Positions 1-6,298 of a stretch of DNA of 15,540 nt are shown one piece after another (within the stretch, counting starts at the first letter, position 1; the number at the start of each line of letters is the position of its first letter). The notes beneath the pieces were generated by a model. That model searched no databases. It was not told the origin of the DNA and worked only from the letters and a program-made list of their open reading frames with translations. Source of the DNA: an uncultured Oscillospiraceae bacterium (GTDB lineage: Bacteria; Bacillota; Clostridia; Oscillospirales; Oscillospiraceae); assembly GCA_910587255.1 (NCBI GenBank), contig CAJUKT010000113.1, forward strand, positions 1 to 15,540, written 5' to 3'. The position numbers were made by a program, and so were the translations under genes.

Positions 1-244
1 CAGTGAGCATAAGCAGCGGGTTGAATTTCAAATGTTCAAAGATTGCCGCCGCCTGCTTGTCCACATAAGTGAAGCACTCCACCAGCAGTTGATCCTTGCC
101 GTCAAAGTGGCGGTAAATCGCTCCTGATGAAATCCCCGCCAACTCGCTGACGTTCTGAATACGCACCCCTTCCAGGCCATACTGCCGTACAGCCTTGATT
201 GCGGCAACGATGATCCGGGTCTTGGTGTCATCCAGTGTAATCAC
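1..244 (-). CDS. TetR-family transcriptional regulator, N-terminal part (runs off the window)
   Basis: A GTG start at 244 opens a frame that continues past the left edge, so only about 81 residues are visible. They form a typical TetR DNA-binding domain: a first helix (TRIIVAAIKAVRQYG), then the helix-turn-helix with VRIQNVSELAGISSGAIYRHF, then DGKDQLL. The ligand-binding C-terminal domain lies outside, so the effector is unknown. The start is chosen because a G-rich stretch (GGGGGG) sits just upstream and the TetR fold begins a few residues later; that ribosome site is close to the GTG, so the exact start is uncertain. It has its own promoter (291-319). Whether it controls the neighbouring HU/DUF3795/VOC operon or a gene outside the window cannot be seen. 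Confidence 0.88.
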   Translation of the reverse strand, partial: MITLDDTKTRIIVAAIKAVRQYGLEGVRIQNVSELAGISSGAIYRHFDGKDQLLVECFTYVDKQAAAIFEHLKFNPLLMLT

Positions 245-290
245 TTCCCCCCTGCAATAACCACTTCTCTTGTCACCTATCCACAGAGGG

Positions 291-319
291 ATTATATACT
301 AAATTGCCGCTTTTGACAA
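291..319 (-). promoter_or_regulatory. Sigma-A promoter of the TetR gene
   Basis: On the minus strand, TTGTCA (314-319) is followed by a 17-nt spacer and TATAAT (291-296), placing the transcription start about 40 nt before the GTG at 244. Two direct copies of GTCAAAAG (minus strand; 310-317 and 324-331) lie 14 bp apart, one overlapping the -35 box. They could be an autoregulatory operator, but this is only a suggestion. Confidence 0.7.
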
Positions 320-362
320 CACTCTTTTGACCGTTCGTAAATCATCACCCGATAGCTCAAAG

Positions 363-827
363 TCAACTGTTCAGCAGTCTTGTCATATCCTCAATGGAGA
401 CATCCATTCTTGCAGACACTTCTTCCATAGTCATGCCAGAAGAAAGAAAACGCTTTATCACCATTTTCATATCCTCGCCCACCTCTATGATATGTCCATC
501 TAAATCATAAAAGCGGATGACCCGCTGGCCCCAGCTATGCTCAATTACTTCTCCCAGGTACTCGATCTCCGGGTATGTTTTTAGCTTGTTTAGAAAACCG
601 TCAAAGTCTTGTTCCTCAAAGACAATTTCCGCATTGTTGGGCTTCTCCACAATCCTTTCTTTTGACATCCCCACAAGCCAATCAAAATCCTGCTGCAAAG
701 CCAGACCGCAGGTAAACGCCACGTTTTTCCCGTAATCTTGGAATACTTCTAACCCAAACAGATTTTCGTAAAACTTTCTTGCGGCGTTCACGTCAGCTAC
801 CGATATTACTGTGCAGATATATTTCAC
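363..827 (-). CDS. VOC-superfamily (glyoxalase/bleomycin-resistance-like) protein
   Basis: A 154-residue protein whose first 120 residues follow the vicinal-oxygen-chelate pattern: an opening beta strand and helix (ISVADVNAARKFYENLFGLEV), and a closing segment (RVIRFYDLDGHIIEVGE) with the usual late acidic ligand position. VOC proteins include metal-dependent isomerases, dioxygenases and drug-binding resistance proteins; the substrate here cannot be told. The C-terminal 35 residues (MTMEEVSARMDVSIEDMTRLL) look like a small helical, HTH-like tail. The start is GTG at 827, with GGGGG 8 nt upstream, and only one base separates it from the TGA of the DUF3795 gene. It is therefore probably translationally coupled and the last gene of the HU operon. 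Confidence 0.85.
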   Translation of the reverse strand: MKYICTVISVADVNAARKFYENLFGLEVFQDYGKNVAFTCGLALQQDFDWLVGMSKERIVEKPNNAEIVFEEQDFDGFLNKLKTYPEIEYLGEVIEHSWGQRVIRFYDLDGHIIEVGEDMKMVIKRFLSSGMTMEEVSARMDVSIEDMTRLLNS

Positions 828-828
828 A

Positions 829-1374
829 TCATGCGCCCCCTTTGCGCTTTTTTAGTTTTAGCTCAACACCTTTCTCTGCTGCACACCGTTGAAGCCTTGA
901 CGATACAAATGCGGCCTTTTCTTTTATGGGCATCTCTAAAGTCTCCAAATCAGCTTGAGCAATGATTTCCTCTAATTCACTTAACTCCAAAAGATTGACT
1001 GCCAAGCAAAACAGCGTTTTCTTCCGGCCATCATTATATTGCTCCAATAGATACTCCAACGCCTTTACTTTCTTTTCCTGTTCCGCCCCATAATTTTCTA
1101 TACCGATCTGCTGTGCTTTCCGCAAGTCGGCCTTTCGCTTTTGATGTGTAATAAAGGAGTCGTACTCATCAATGCTCTCATATCTTTCACACGGATACTT
1201 GTCGCATTGAAAGCAATATTCTATGGGGCCATGCTCTAAAGAGCATCTTGCCAAAGCACAAGATTGATTCCCAAATCCACAGCCACCGCAATGCCCGCCG
1301 AGGTGCATGGAGCACAGGCCGCAATTCAGACCACAGAGCGAAAATAGAGCGTCTTTTCTTTTGAAGCCTTTCAC
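829..1374 (-). CDS. DUF3795 cysteine-rich protein
   Basis: A 181-residue protein. Its N-terminal 65 residues are packed with cysteines: CGLNCGLC near residue 14, then CGGCG, C..C, and CFQCDKYPC. This is the DUF3795 pattern, thought to bind zinc or another metal. The rest is charged and helical and ends in a lysine-rich tail. Function is unknown; DUF3795 proteins are common in clostridia and methanogens, often beside small enzymes or regulators. The start is GTG at 1374, two bases after the HU stop codon (TAG 1377-1379); GAGGA at the end of the HU gene serves as its ribosome site. It is the middle gene of the HU-DUF3795-VOC operon. Confidence 0.85.
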   Translation of the reverse strand: MKGFKRKDALFSLCGLNCGLCSMHLGGHCGGCGFGNQSCALARCSLEHGPIEYCFQCDKYPCERYESIDEYDSFITHQKRKADLRKAQQIGIENYGAEQEKKVKALEYLLEQYNDGRKKTLFCLAVNLLELSELEEIIAQADLETLEMPIKEKAAFVSSRLQRCAAEKGVELKLKKRKGGA

Positions 1375-1376
1375 AG

Positions 1377-1664
1377 CTATTCCTCGCTATTGCCAAGGAC
1401 GCTTTCTTTCAAGGCCTTTCCCGCCTTAAATACTGGAACGCTCTGCGCCGGAATTTCCACAACATCCTTGGTTTGCGGATTGCGGCCTGTTCTGGCGGCC
1501 CGGTGCTTTACTTCAAAGGTGCCAAAACCAGTCAGCTTTATTTTGTCACCCTTTTGCAAAGCCTCTGTGATTGCGGACAGCATACCATCCAAGGCAATAC
1601 CACAGTCCTTTTTTGTCATTCCGGTCTTGCTTGCCATACGTTCGCTCAGTTCTTGCTTGTTCAT
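1377..1664 (-). CDS. hup: HU-family DNA-binding protein
   Basis: A 95-residue protein with the full bacterial HU architecture: a helical dimerisation region (residues 1-40), KIKLTGFGTF at 41-50, the DNA-intercalating arm motif GRNPQT at 60-65, and the closing PVFKAGKALKE. HU bends and compacts DNA and assists recombination and replication. Length matches the family (about 90-95). ATG at 1664 has AGGAGG 6 nt upstream. It is the first gene of a three-gene operon with a near-perfect promoter, implying strong expression. Whether this is the host chromosomal HU or one carried by the element cannot be decided here; its linkage to DUF3795 and VOC genes rather than housekeeping genes favours an accessory copy. 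Confidence 0.93.
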   Translation of the reverse strand: MNKQELSERMASKTGMTKKDCGIALDGMLSAITEALQKGDKIKLTGFGTFEVKHRAARTGRNPQTKDVVEIPAQSVPVFKAGKALKESVLGNSEE

Positions 1665-1680
1665 ATTTTCCTCCTATTCT

Positions 1681-1701
1681 GGCAAAGAATTTTCCTTTGC
1701 C
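1681..1701 (-). promoter_or_regulatory. Hairpin in the leader of the HU mRNA
   Basis: The arms GGCAAAG and CTTTGCC (7 bp, 7-nt loop) lie within the predicted roughly 75-nt leader, about 10 nt upstream of the HU ribosome binding site. This could be a stability or translational control element, or a protein operator. Confidence 0.4.
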
Positions 1702-1747
1702 ATAACATTTTGTGTGTCCAATCAAGTAAAAGACCGGACAAATCCGC

Positions 1748-1776
1748 ATTATACAGTTGAATATCAGGGGTGTCAA
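1748..1776 (-). promoter_or_regulatory. Consensus sigma-A promoter of the HU-DUF3795-VOC operon
   Basis: On the minus strand, TTGACA (1771-1776), a 17-nt spacer (1754-1770) and TATAAT (1748-1753) match both consensus hexamers exactly. Transcription would start near 1741, leaving a leader of about 75 nt before the HU ATG. Confidence 0.85.
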
Positions 1777-1795
1777 TAGATTTGAAAACTTTAGA

Positions 1796-1834
1796 AGTCT
1801 GAATATTTCAGTCTCTTGCCTTTTTCAGAGGCAA
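1796..1834. promoter_or_regulatory. Two small inverted repeats upstream of the HU promoter
   Basis: An inverted repeat at 1796-1814 (AGTCTGAA / TTCAGTCT, one mismatch per arm, 3-nt centre) lies 20 bp upstream of the -35 box. It is followed by a TTGCCT / AGGCAA hairpin at 1816-1834. The first could bind a regulator of the HU operon. The second lacks a U-tract on either strand, so it is not a standard terminator. Confidence 0.25.
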
Positions 1835-1865
1835 AATATAACTATTGCAATTTCTAAATTGGCAT

Positions 1866-1890
1866 AATGCGTCTCAATTTGAGACGCATT
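1866..1890. repeat. Palindromic repeat, copy 1 of 5
   Basis: Arm AATGCGTCTCAA, centre base T, arm TTGAGACGCATT. The right flank is TTCTCGACA, that is, the shared TCGACA with two extra bases. This copy overlaps the 3' end of the SLOG gene: on the minus strand its last codons and TGA stop lie inside the palindrome. Confidence 0.95.
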
Positions 1891-2410
1891 TCTCGACAAA
1901 ACACGCGCCGGATTTTGGACTTTCGTTTTGTGCGATATTGATTATTTTAAGCCCTTGTTTTTCCGCATATTGCACAGTATAGGCCGTCCCTCCCCTCTCT
2001 TTCGTTAAATAGCAGACGCATACCCCGCTGTGATCCACCAAATGGCGGTTGCGTCTGTGCATACAGCCAGACGTGTATTTCTGGGCGGTATATACCACCT
2101 TATCAGCCTGGGCTTTAATGCGCTCATACTCCACTATATCCTCTGGCATCCATCCCCTTGTTTGTGTTAGGCATGGCAGAACGAGGATCAGCTTTATGCC
2201 GGGGCAGCTTTCCCGCAAATAAATCACCGTCTTGGCGGCAAGGGTATCAAATCCACAAGCGCCCCCTGCTCCATAAAATATGATGCCCTTTTGGTACAGG
2301 CTGACAATGACGCTCTCCAGCTTGCCTGCAATTTCTGCCTGTTTTCCTGGCGGTACCTGCCGGTGGCCGGTGAAGCAGCATGTCTGCATCCTCTTTTTTG
2401 CTGGTTCCAT
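1874..2410 (-). CDS. SLOG-family protein (DUF1273/YpsA-like)
   Basis: A 178-residue Rossmann-like protein of the SLOG superfamily. Visible motifs are the opening CCFTGHR (residues 11-17), the glycine-rich loop GAGGACGFDTLAA (47-59), and KERGGTAYTVQYAEKQG near 137-153. SLOG/LOG-like domains bind nucleotide-type ligands; some are parts of conflict systems and some, like YpsA, affect cell division or stress. The role here is unknown. The frame can start at ATG 2428, but ATG 2410 has AAAAGGAGG six bases upstream and is preferred. The final residues (VEKCVSN) and stop are encoded by palindrome copy 1, so the natural C-terminus may have been replaced. The gene is divergent from the XRE regulator at 2555. 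Confidence 0.85.
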   Translation of the reverse strand: MEPAKKRMQTCCFTGHRQVPPGKQAEIAGKLESVIVSLYQKGIIFYGAGGACGFDTLAAKTVIYLRESCPGIKLILVLPCLTQTRGWMPEDIVEYERIKAQADKVVYTAQKYTSGCMHRRNRHLVDHSGVCVCYLTKERGGTAYTVQYAEKQGLKIINIAQNESPKSGACFVEKCVSN

Positions 2411-2459
2411 TTCCGTCCTCCTTTTCATGCTGATTTTTTCCTCCCTAATTGCACACCCT

Positions 2460-2488
2460 ATTATAGCCTATTATCGTAGTAAAATAAA
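2460..2488 (-). promoter_or_regulatory. Probable promoter of the SLOG gene, with nearby repeats
   Basis: On the minus strand, TATAAT (2460-2465) lies 17 nt from a weak TTTATT (2483-2488). A 10-bp tandem repeat (CCTATTATAG then CCTATTATCG, 2457-2476) overlaps the -10 box. TTCGTT (2496-2501) and AACGAA (2518-2523) form an inverted pair nearer the XRE gene. The divergent region could hold operators for the XRE regulator. Confidence 0.4.
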
Positions 2489-2554
2489 GCCTGTTTTCGT
2501 TCTATTTTGCAGTCTAAAACGAATGTAGAATAGTTTCAAAAGAGGTGGCAGACT

Positions 2555-2866
2555 ATGGATGTACTTGGACGGATAGAACAGCTTATGAAACAGCGGGATT
2601 GGAGCGTATATCGCCTGTGCAAAGAGTCCGGCTTGGCGCAGTCCACGCTGTCACACGTTTTCCGCAAGGATTCGGAGCCGACGATCTCCACGCTGGAAAC
2701 AATCTGCAAAGCGTTCGGCATGACAATGGGCGAGTTCTTTGCGGAGGGAGAGCTTGTGCCATTAACCGGAGAACAGCGTGGACTGCTGGATAAGTGGGCG
2801 CTACTGTCTGCCGAACAAAAGCAGCTTGTTTTGAATATGATTGACAACATGAAAAGAAGTAGCTGA
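2555..2866 (+). CDS. XRE-family helix-turn-helix regulator
   Basis: A 103-residue protein with a Cro/C1-type helix-turn-helix in residues 5-62: IEQLMKQRDWSVYRLCKESGLAQSTLSHVF, then ISTLETICKAFGMTMGEFF. A C-terminal helical stretch follows (LTGEQRGLLDKWALLSAEQKQLVLNMIDNM), common in small clostridial ICE and phage regulators. ATG at 2555 has AGAGGTGG six bases upstream. It is divergent from the SLOG gene and convergent with the PAPS-like gene. It ends 7 bp before palindrome copy 2, which can serve as its terminator. It probably controls the divergent promoter region 2411-2554; targets among the transfer genes are possible but not shown. Confidence 0.9.
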   Translation: MDVLGRIEQLMKQRDWSVYRLCKESGLAQSTLSHVFRKDSEPTISTLETICKAFGMTMGEFFAEGELVPLTGEQRGLLDKWALLSAEQKQLVLNMIDNMKRSS

Positions 2867-2873
2867 TAGTAAA

Positions 2874-2898
2874 AATGCGTCTCAAGTTGAGACGCATT
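2874..2898. repeat. Palindromic repeat, copy 2 of 5, also a likely bidirectional terminator
   Basis: Arm AATGCGTCTCAA, centre G, arm TTGAGACGCATT. It lies between the convergent XRE (+) and PAPS-like (-) genes. This copy has five T's immediately after the stem on both strands, so here the palindrome can act as a rho-independent terminator in both directions. The right flank is TTTCGACG. Confidence 0.95.
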
Positions 2899-2920
2899 TT
2901 TCGACGGTATTTGGGAGCAG

Positions 2921-3778
2921 TCAAAAACCGGTCCATACTGGCGTCTGACAGTACAAGAATGTTTGTTTATCCTGGCAGTCCTCCTCTGTCAGATCCCGCA
3001 GACGCTTTCTGGATTTGGACAGAAACAGCTTGCTTTTCAGTGGGGGCCGGGCCTGATGGGTCTCCACCAGCGCGTCCACCTGGAGGGCACAGGCGTAGCA
3101 GCCCGGCTCATGCTCCCGGATATACTGATAGAAATAGTTGGTATGGAAGGGGCAGAACAGACAGCAGCTCGCTTTGGTCTCCAGCCCCCATGTGATCTTG
3201 TTGTAGGCGTAGCACTCGGCCCTTGTCCAGCCCATTTCCACCAGCGGATAGCGGTTGACGAATAGGGTCTGCTTGCTCTCTTTGGCCCGCCGCCGTTCCT
3301 CCCACATGATGCCCATGTGCAGGGAATGGGCGTGTATGTCCAGCGGCAGGGTGCGCTCCTTGGGCTTGTAGCGCAGCAGCTCATAGCGCACGAACTTCTC
3401 AATGACCTTGATCTTATAGTCATAGGTGCATTGGCGGGGCATCCTCCCCTTTTTCCCATCGTCCCCCAGCGTCCAGAACGGGATGCAGGCGGTACGGGCG
3501 CGGCCAAAGTTGCGGGTGAAGTCTCCGTACAGGTCGGCGTCCAGACGGTAGAACGGGATGCCCGCCTCCCGGCAGGCGGCGGCTGTAAAAGCGGCCTGTT
3601 CATATACCCAGCCCGGTTCACTGTGCAGGTCACAGAAGATTACCGCGTCATAGACAGGCACTTTCGGAAACGGATAGGGCGGGCCGCGCTGGGCGTTCTG
3701 GCAGGACATGAGGGCCAGCGTTGTGCTGGGCGTACCCGCCCCATAGCTTAAAATGTCAAGTGTATTCCAGATCAGCAT
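2921..3778 (-). CDS. PAPS-reductase-like / N-type ATP-pyrophosphatase family protein
   Basis: A 285-residue protein with an N-type ATP-pyrophosphatase loop near the start (SYGAGTPSTT, residues 11-20), the RQCTYDYKI segment at 115-123 seen in phage and mobile-element PAPS-reductase-like proteins, and a cysteine cluster CCLFCPF at 205-211 followed by C..C near 227-230. Family members activate a substrate with ATP; true PAPS reductases make sulfite, while relatives such as DndC act in DNA phosphorothioation. The ECGxH cysteine of genuine PAPS reductase is not seen, so a nucleic-acid or small-molecule modification role is more likely (inference). ATG 3778 has GGGGTGA seven bases upstream and is preferred to the upstream in-frame ATG at 3868, whose coding would run through a terminator. 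Palindromes 2 and 3 flank it. Confidence 0.8.
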   Translation of the reverse strand: MLIWNTLDILSYGAGTPSTTLALMSCQNAQRGPPYPFPKVPVYDAVIFCDLHSEPGWVYEQAAFTAAACREAGIPFYRLDADLYGDFTRNFGRARTACIPFWTLGDDGKKGRMPRQCTYDYKIKVIEKFVRYELLRYKPKERTLPLDIHAHSLHMGIMWEERRRAKESKQTLFVNRYPLVEMGWTRAECYAYNKITWGLETKASCCLFCPFHTNYFYQYIREHEPGCYACALQVDALVETHQARPPLKSKLFLSKSRKRLRDLTEEDCQDKQTFLYCQTPVWTGF

Positions 3779-3824
3779 GATAAAATCACCCCTGGAAATG
3801 CTAACATTTTTCGCCGGAAAACAC

Positions 3825-3866
3825 AAAAAATCGGCCCTATACCGCCCCAAAGGGCAGTATAGGGCC
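3825..3866 (-). terminator. Rho-independent terminator downstream of the C40 peptidase gene
   Basis: A 15-bp stem with one mismatch (3833-3847 with 3852-3866, CAAA/TTTG loop) is followed on the minus strand by GATTTTTTG. It lies just beyond palindrome copy 3 and before the PAPS-like gene, so it would end the C40 transcript or attenuate read-through into the PAPS-like gene. Confidence 0.88.
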
Positions 3867-3873
3867 ATCGGGA

Positions 3874-3898
3874 AATGCGTCTCAAATTGAGACGCATT
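3874..3898. repeat. Palindromic repeat, copy 3 of 5
   Basis: Arm AATGCGTCTCAA, centre A, arm TTGAGACGCATT, right flank TCGACAAAATC. It starts nine bases downstream (minus direction) of the C40 stop codon and directly precedes the terminator hairpin. Confidence 0.95.
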
Positions 3899-3907
3899 TC
3901 GACAAAA

Positions 3908-4322
3908 TCAGGTGTTGTAAATACCGGGCCTGCCCACAACAGTGAAGCCGGATGCTGCGAACTCGGTCACGACAACATTATTCTGCCCGCTGGAACAGTG
4001 GCAGACCAGCAGCTTTCCGGCCTCGTTCCGGCCCACCACCATACCGACATGGGATGCGTCCGGGTACAGGGCGAGGTCGCCGGGCAGGGCGTCCGCCTGT
4101 GATACCACCGTTAGATTGCGGTTGATATACCAATGGCCGTCGCTGTGCAGCCCAGCGTTCCGCAGGGCCCAGTCGATAAAACCGGAGCAGTCCAGCCCGA
4201 AGGGGCGGTAGGTGCCGGTGGTGGAGTTACCCGCCGACCATACTTTGGCGAGCTGGCCCCAGCGGGAGTCCCAGCCAATGACATAGCTCTTGATAGCGAT
4301 AGGTAATCCGCCGCTTTTACTG
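3908..4322 (-). CDS. C40 (NlpC/P60) peptidase, exon 2: catalytic domain
   Basis: This is the second part of the gene that starts at 8828. It begins after the group II intron and encodes 137 whole residues plus the last base of a split glycine codon. It holds the whole NlpC/P60 catalytic core: IGWDSRWG, then GLDCSGFIDWAL with the nucleophile Cys (about residue 645 of the spliced protein), and DASHVGMVVG with the catalytic His (about 691). These enzymes cut peptidoglycan peptides; in ICEs they open the wall for the transfer channel. Joining ...GGC GG to C AGT AAA restores the family motif NYFWGG followed by the WDSRWG block, which fixes the splice site. Without splicing this segment has no start codon of its own in a suitable place. 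It ends with TGA at 3908-3910. Confidence 0.88.
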
Positions 4323-4366
4323 ATCCTGTGAAAGAACAGCAGTCAGAGCGGATTTTCCCCCGCTTC

Positions 4367-4400
4367 ACACCGTGCATGCGGCTTTCACCGCACACGGCGC
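4367..4400 (-). ncRNA. Group II intron domain V (intron 1)
   Basis: 34 nt. The lower stem is GCGCCGTG with CACGGTGT (8 bp, including wobble pairs), then a 2-nt bulge (TG), an upper stem TGCGG/CCGCA, and a GAAA tetraloop closed by U-G. The catalytic triad position reads CGC, a known variant of AGC. This is the active-site element of the ribozyme, and it begins 14 nt after the maturase stop. Confidence 0.92.
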
Positions 4401-4414
4401 ACCATCAATGCAGA

Positions 4415-6298
4415 TTAATTGTTGCGTGTATGTGAAGTAACCAGTTTGTCCCTAAAACCTTTGATTTTCTTTTGCGCTTCGGCGTCGAACATACTGATAT
4501 CCTGCTTGGAATCATTCACAGCGTCCAGGCATTTTCTGTGCATAGAGACCAGATTGTTTACACGGTTCACTTGATTCAGTGGGAGATAGGGGTTGAGCCT
4601 GTGCGCACAGGGCGTGGCTGATATCAGCCATCCACCGCAGACCCGGCATTTCAGCTTGTCACGGTTGAGCGCGTAGGCCCTGTTCATAATGAACTCAAAG
4701 TTATTGAGTTTTCCCCATTTGCTGTAACAGACGGCTCGTGTTGTGTGTTCTGAGTACATTTCATCGAGCCGGGCATTCATGCGCTTCTTTTTTGTGCGCT
4801 TAAAATAAAGCTGTCTGCCTTCTTCCGAGTATGGCGTCTCTGCCTGTGCTTTTACCACAGTCATTTCCCACTTACAAAAGACAAGGGCGGTAAAACCGAT
4901 GTAGATATCGCGGTATTTTATTGAGGGAATTTTCTGCTGCCGTTTTTGGTGGATATGGGGAAGATTTTGCGTTTGGCTTGCCGGTATCCACCTTCCACCG
5001 TATTGCTTTAACCTCTTTCTGGCGATCACTTGCAGTCGGTGGGAATGCTGCCTTACGGCGACATTTACCCATGTGCAGCATTGGTAGTATTGGATAATCC
5101 CTCGAATTTGACTGTTGATACGGTTGATTTCCCCAATAAACTGCTCTTTGCTGTAGTTTCTGGGGATTTTCTTTATGCTGTTTGCGATATTATCGACTTT
5201 CCGCTGTAACCGTTCTCTATCTGGTATTGTTTTTGTGATATAGCCTGTTTTGCTGTTTCCCGGTATCATTTTGAGCTCATAGCCGAGAAAATGGACGTGT
5301 TTTCTTCGGACATCTGTTATCAGCGTTTTCTCTGTGGACAATGTCAGCTTGAGGTTATTTTGCAGAAATGCTTGCAGTCTGGCTTTCCATTGTTCGGCAT
5401 GGGCACGGGTGTCTGTAACGATGACAAAATCGTCTGCATACCGTATGAGCCACCCAGGAGTAAGTGAGGTTTGGTAAAGCATCCTCTGCTTGGTTCCTGG
5501 GGTCCGGTAAATGTAACGGGTTTTCTTGTGCTCCCACTGTTTGGTGACCCACTCGTCCATAATGTCCAGATAGGCATTGGCCAGTAGCGGGCTGATAATT
5601 CCTCCCTGTGGGGTTCCGAACTCATTTACGGTACATTCATCCATAATCCCGGCCTTCAGCATAGCCTTGATAATTTGCAATACCCGCCTGTCCTTGATGC
5701 CGATGTGGTGCAGGCGCTTTAGCAGAATGCTGTGGTCGATATTATCAAAGCATTTGCTGATGTCTCCCTCAACAATCCAGTATTTTGCCGATTTATGCGT
5801 TATCTGATTAATCCGCGCCAGCGCCATTGCCGTGTCCCGCATAGGCCGAAACCCATAAGAATGTTCAAAGAATTGTGCTTCCAAAATTGGTTCCAGCACG
5901 ATCCTCATACATTCCTGTACGATGCGGTCTCGAATGGTAGGTATGCCCAGCGGGCGTTTCTCGGCTTTTCCTGGTTTGTCGATGTATTTCCGGCGTATCT
6001 TCTGGGGCTGAGAATGCTTGAAAGCGTTTTGAATATCCTTTATCACCCACTGATAGGGCCTTTCCAGATAGTCCTTTCGCATGGTTTTGAAATCAACGCC
6101 GGGGGTCTCACTGCCGTGATTGCTTTTGATGTTGTGGATTGCTGTAATAATGGTTGCTTCTGCTGACATAATTTCCAGAAGACCCTTGAACGCCGGTCGT
6201 TCGCCTGCGTTGTAGACCTCCTTGCTGTGCTGATACAGCTTGTCTTGGATTTCGCGCAGTTGTGTTTCGGTTTTTGGGCCGTCGAATTGTTGTGCCAT
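4415..6298 (-). CDS. ltrA: Group II intron-encoded reverse transcriptase/maturase with HNH endonuclease
   Basis: A 627-residue protein. In order: N-terminal RT0-RT1 region (GVDFKTM near 67-73, RPLGIPTIRDRIVQE 115-129), EHSYGFRP (145-152), WIVEGDISKCFDNIDH (174-189), GTPQGGIISPLLANAYLD (228-245), and the polymerase active site YADD (287-290). A maturase/thumb domain follows (VHFLGYEL onward). A C-terminal HNH-type module has CRVCGG near 551 and NNLVSMHRKC near 581-590. It helps the intron fold and splice, and copies it into DNA during retrohoming. ATG 6298 has GGGAGG eight bases upstream; GTG 6304 is too close to that site. In the HNH module the usual CH dipeptide reads CL, so endonuclease activity should not be assumed. 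All RT motifs look intact. Confidence 0.95.
   Translation of the reverse strand: MAQQFDGPKTETQLREIQDKLYQHSKEVYNAGERPAFKGLLEIMSAEATIITAIHNIKSNHGSETPGVDFKTMRKDYLERPYQWVIKDIQNAFKHSQPQKIRRKYIDKPGKAEKRPLGIPTIRDRIVQECMRIVLEPILEAQFFEHSYGFRPMRDTAMALARINQITHKSAKYWIVEGDISKCFDNIDHSILLKRLHHIGIKDRRVLQIIKAMLKAGIMDECTVNEFGTPQGGIISPLLANAYLDIMDEWVTKQWEHKKTRYIYRTPGTKQRMLYQTSLTPGWLIRYADDFVIVTDTRAHAEQWKARLQAFLQNNLKLTLSTEKTLITDVRRKHVHFLGYELKMIPGNSKTGYITKTIPDRERLQRKVDNIANSIKKIPRNYSKEQFIGEINRINSQIRGIIQYYQCCTWVNVAVRQHSHRLQVIARKRLKQYGGRWIPASQTQNLPHIHQKRQQKIPSIKYRDIYIGFTALVFCKWEMTVVKAQAETPYSEEGRQLYFKRTKKKRMNARLDEMYSEHTTRAVCYSKWGKLNNFEFIMNRAYALNRDKLKCRVCGGWLISATPCAHRLNPYLPLNQVNRVNNLVSMHRKCLDAVNDSKQDISMFDAEAQKKIKGFRDKLVTSHTRNN

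Noticed and set aside
28..231. Minus-strand 67-residue frame starting with ATG at 231
   Set aside because: It overlaps the TetR domain in another frame; the TetR frame has clear family motifs and the better explanation.
3779..3868. Upstream start (3868) for the PAPS-like gene
   Set aside because: The added 30 residues would be encoded by the terminator stem; ATG 3778 has a proper ribosome site.
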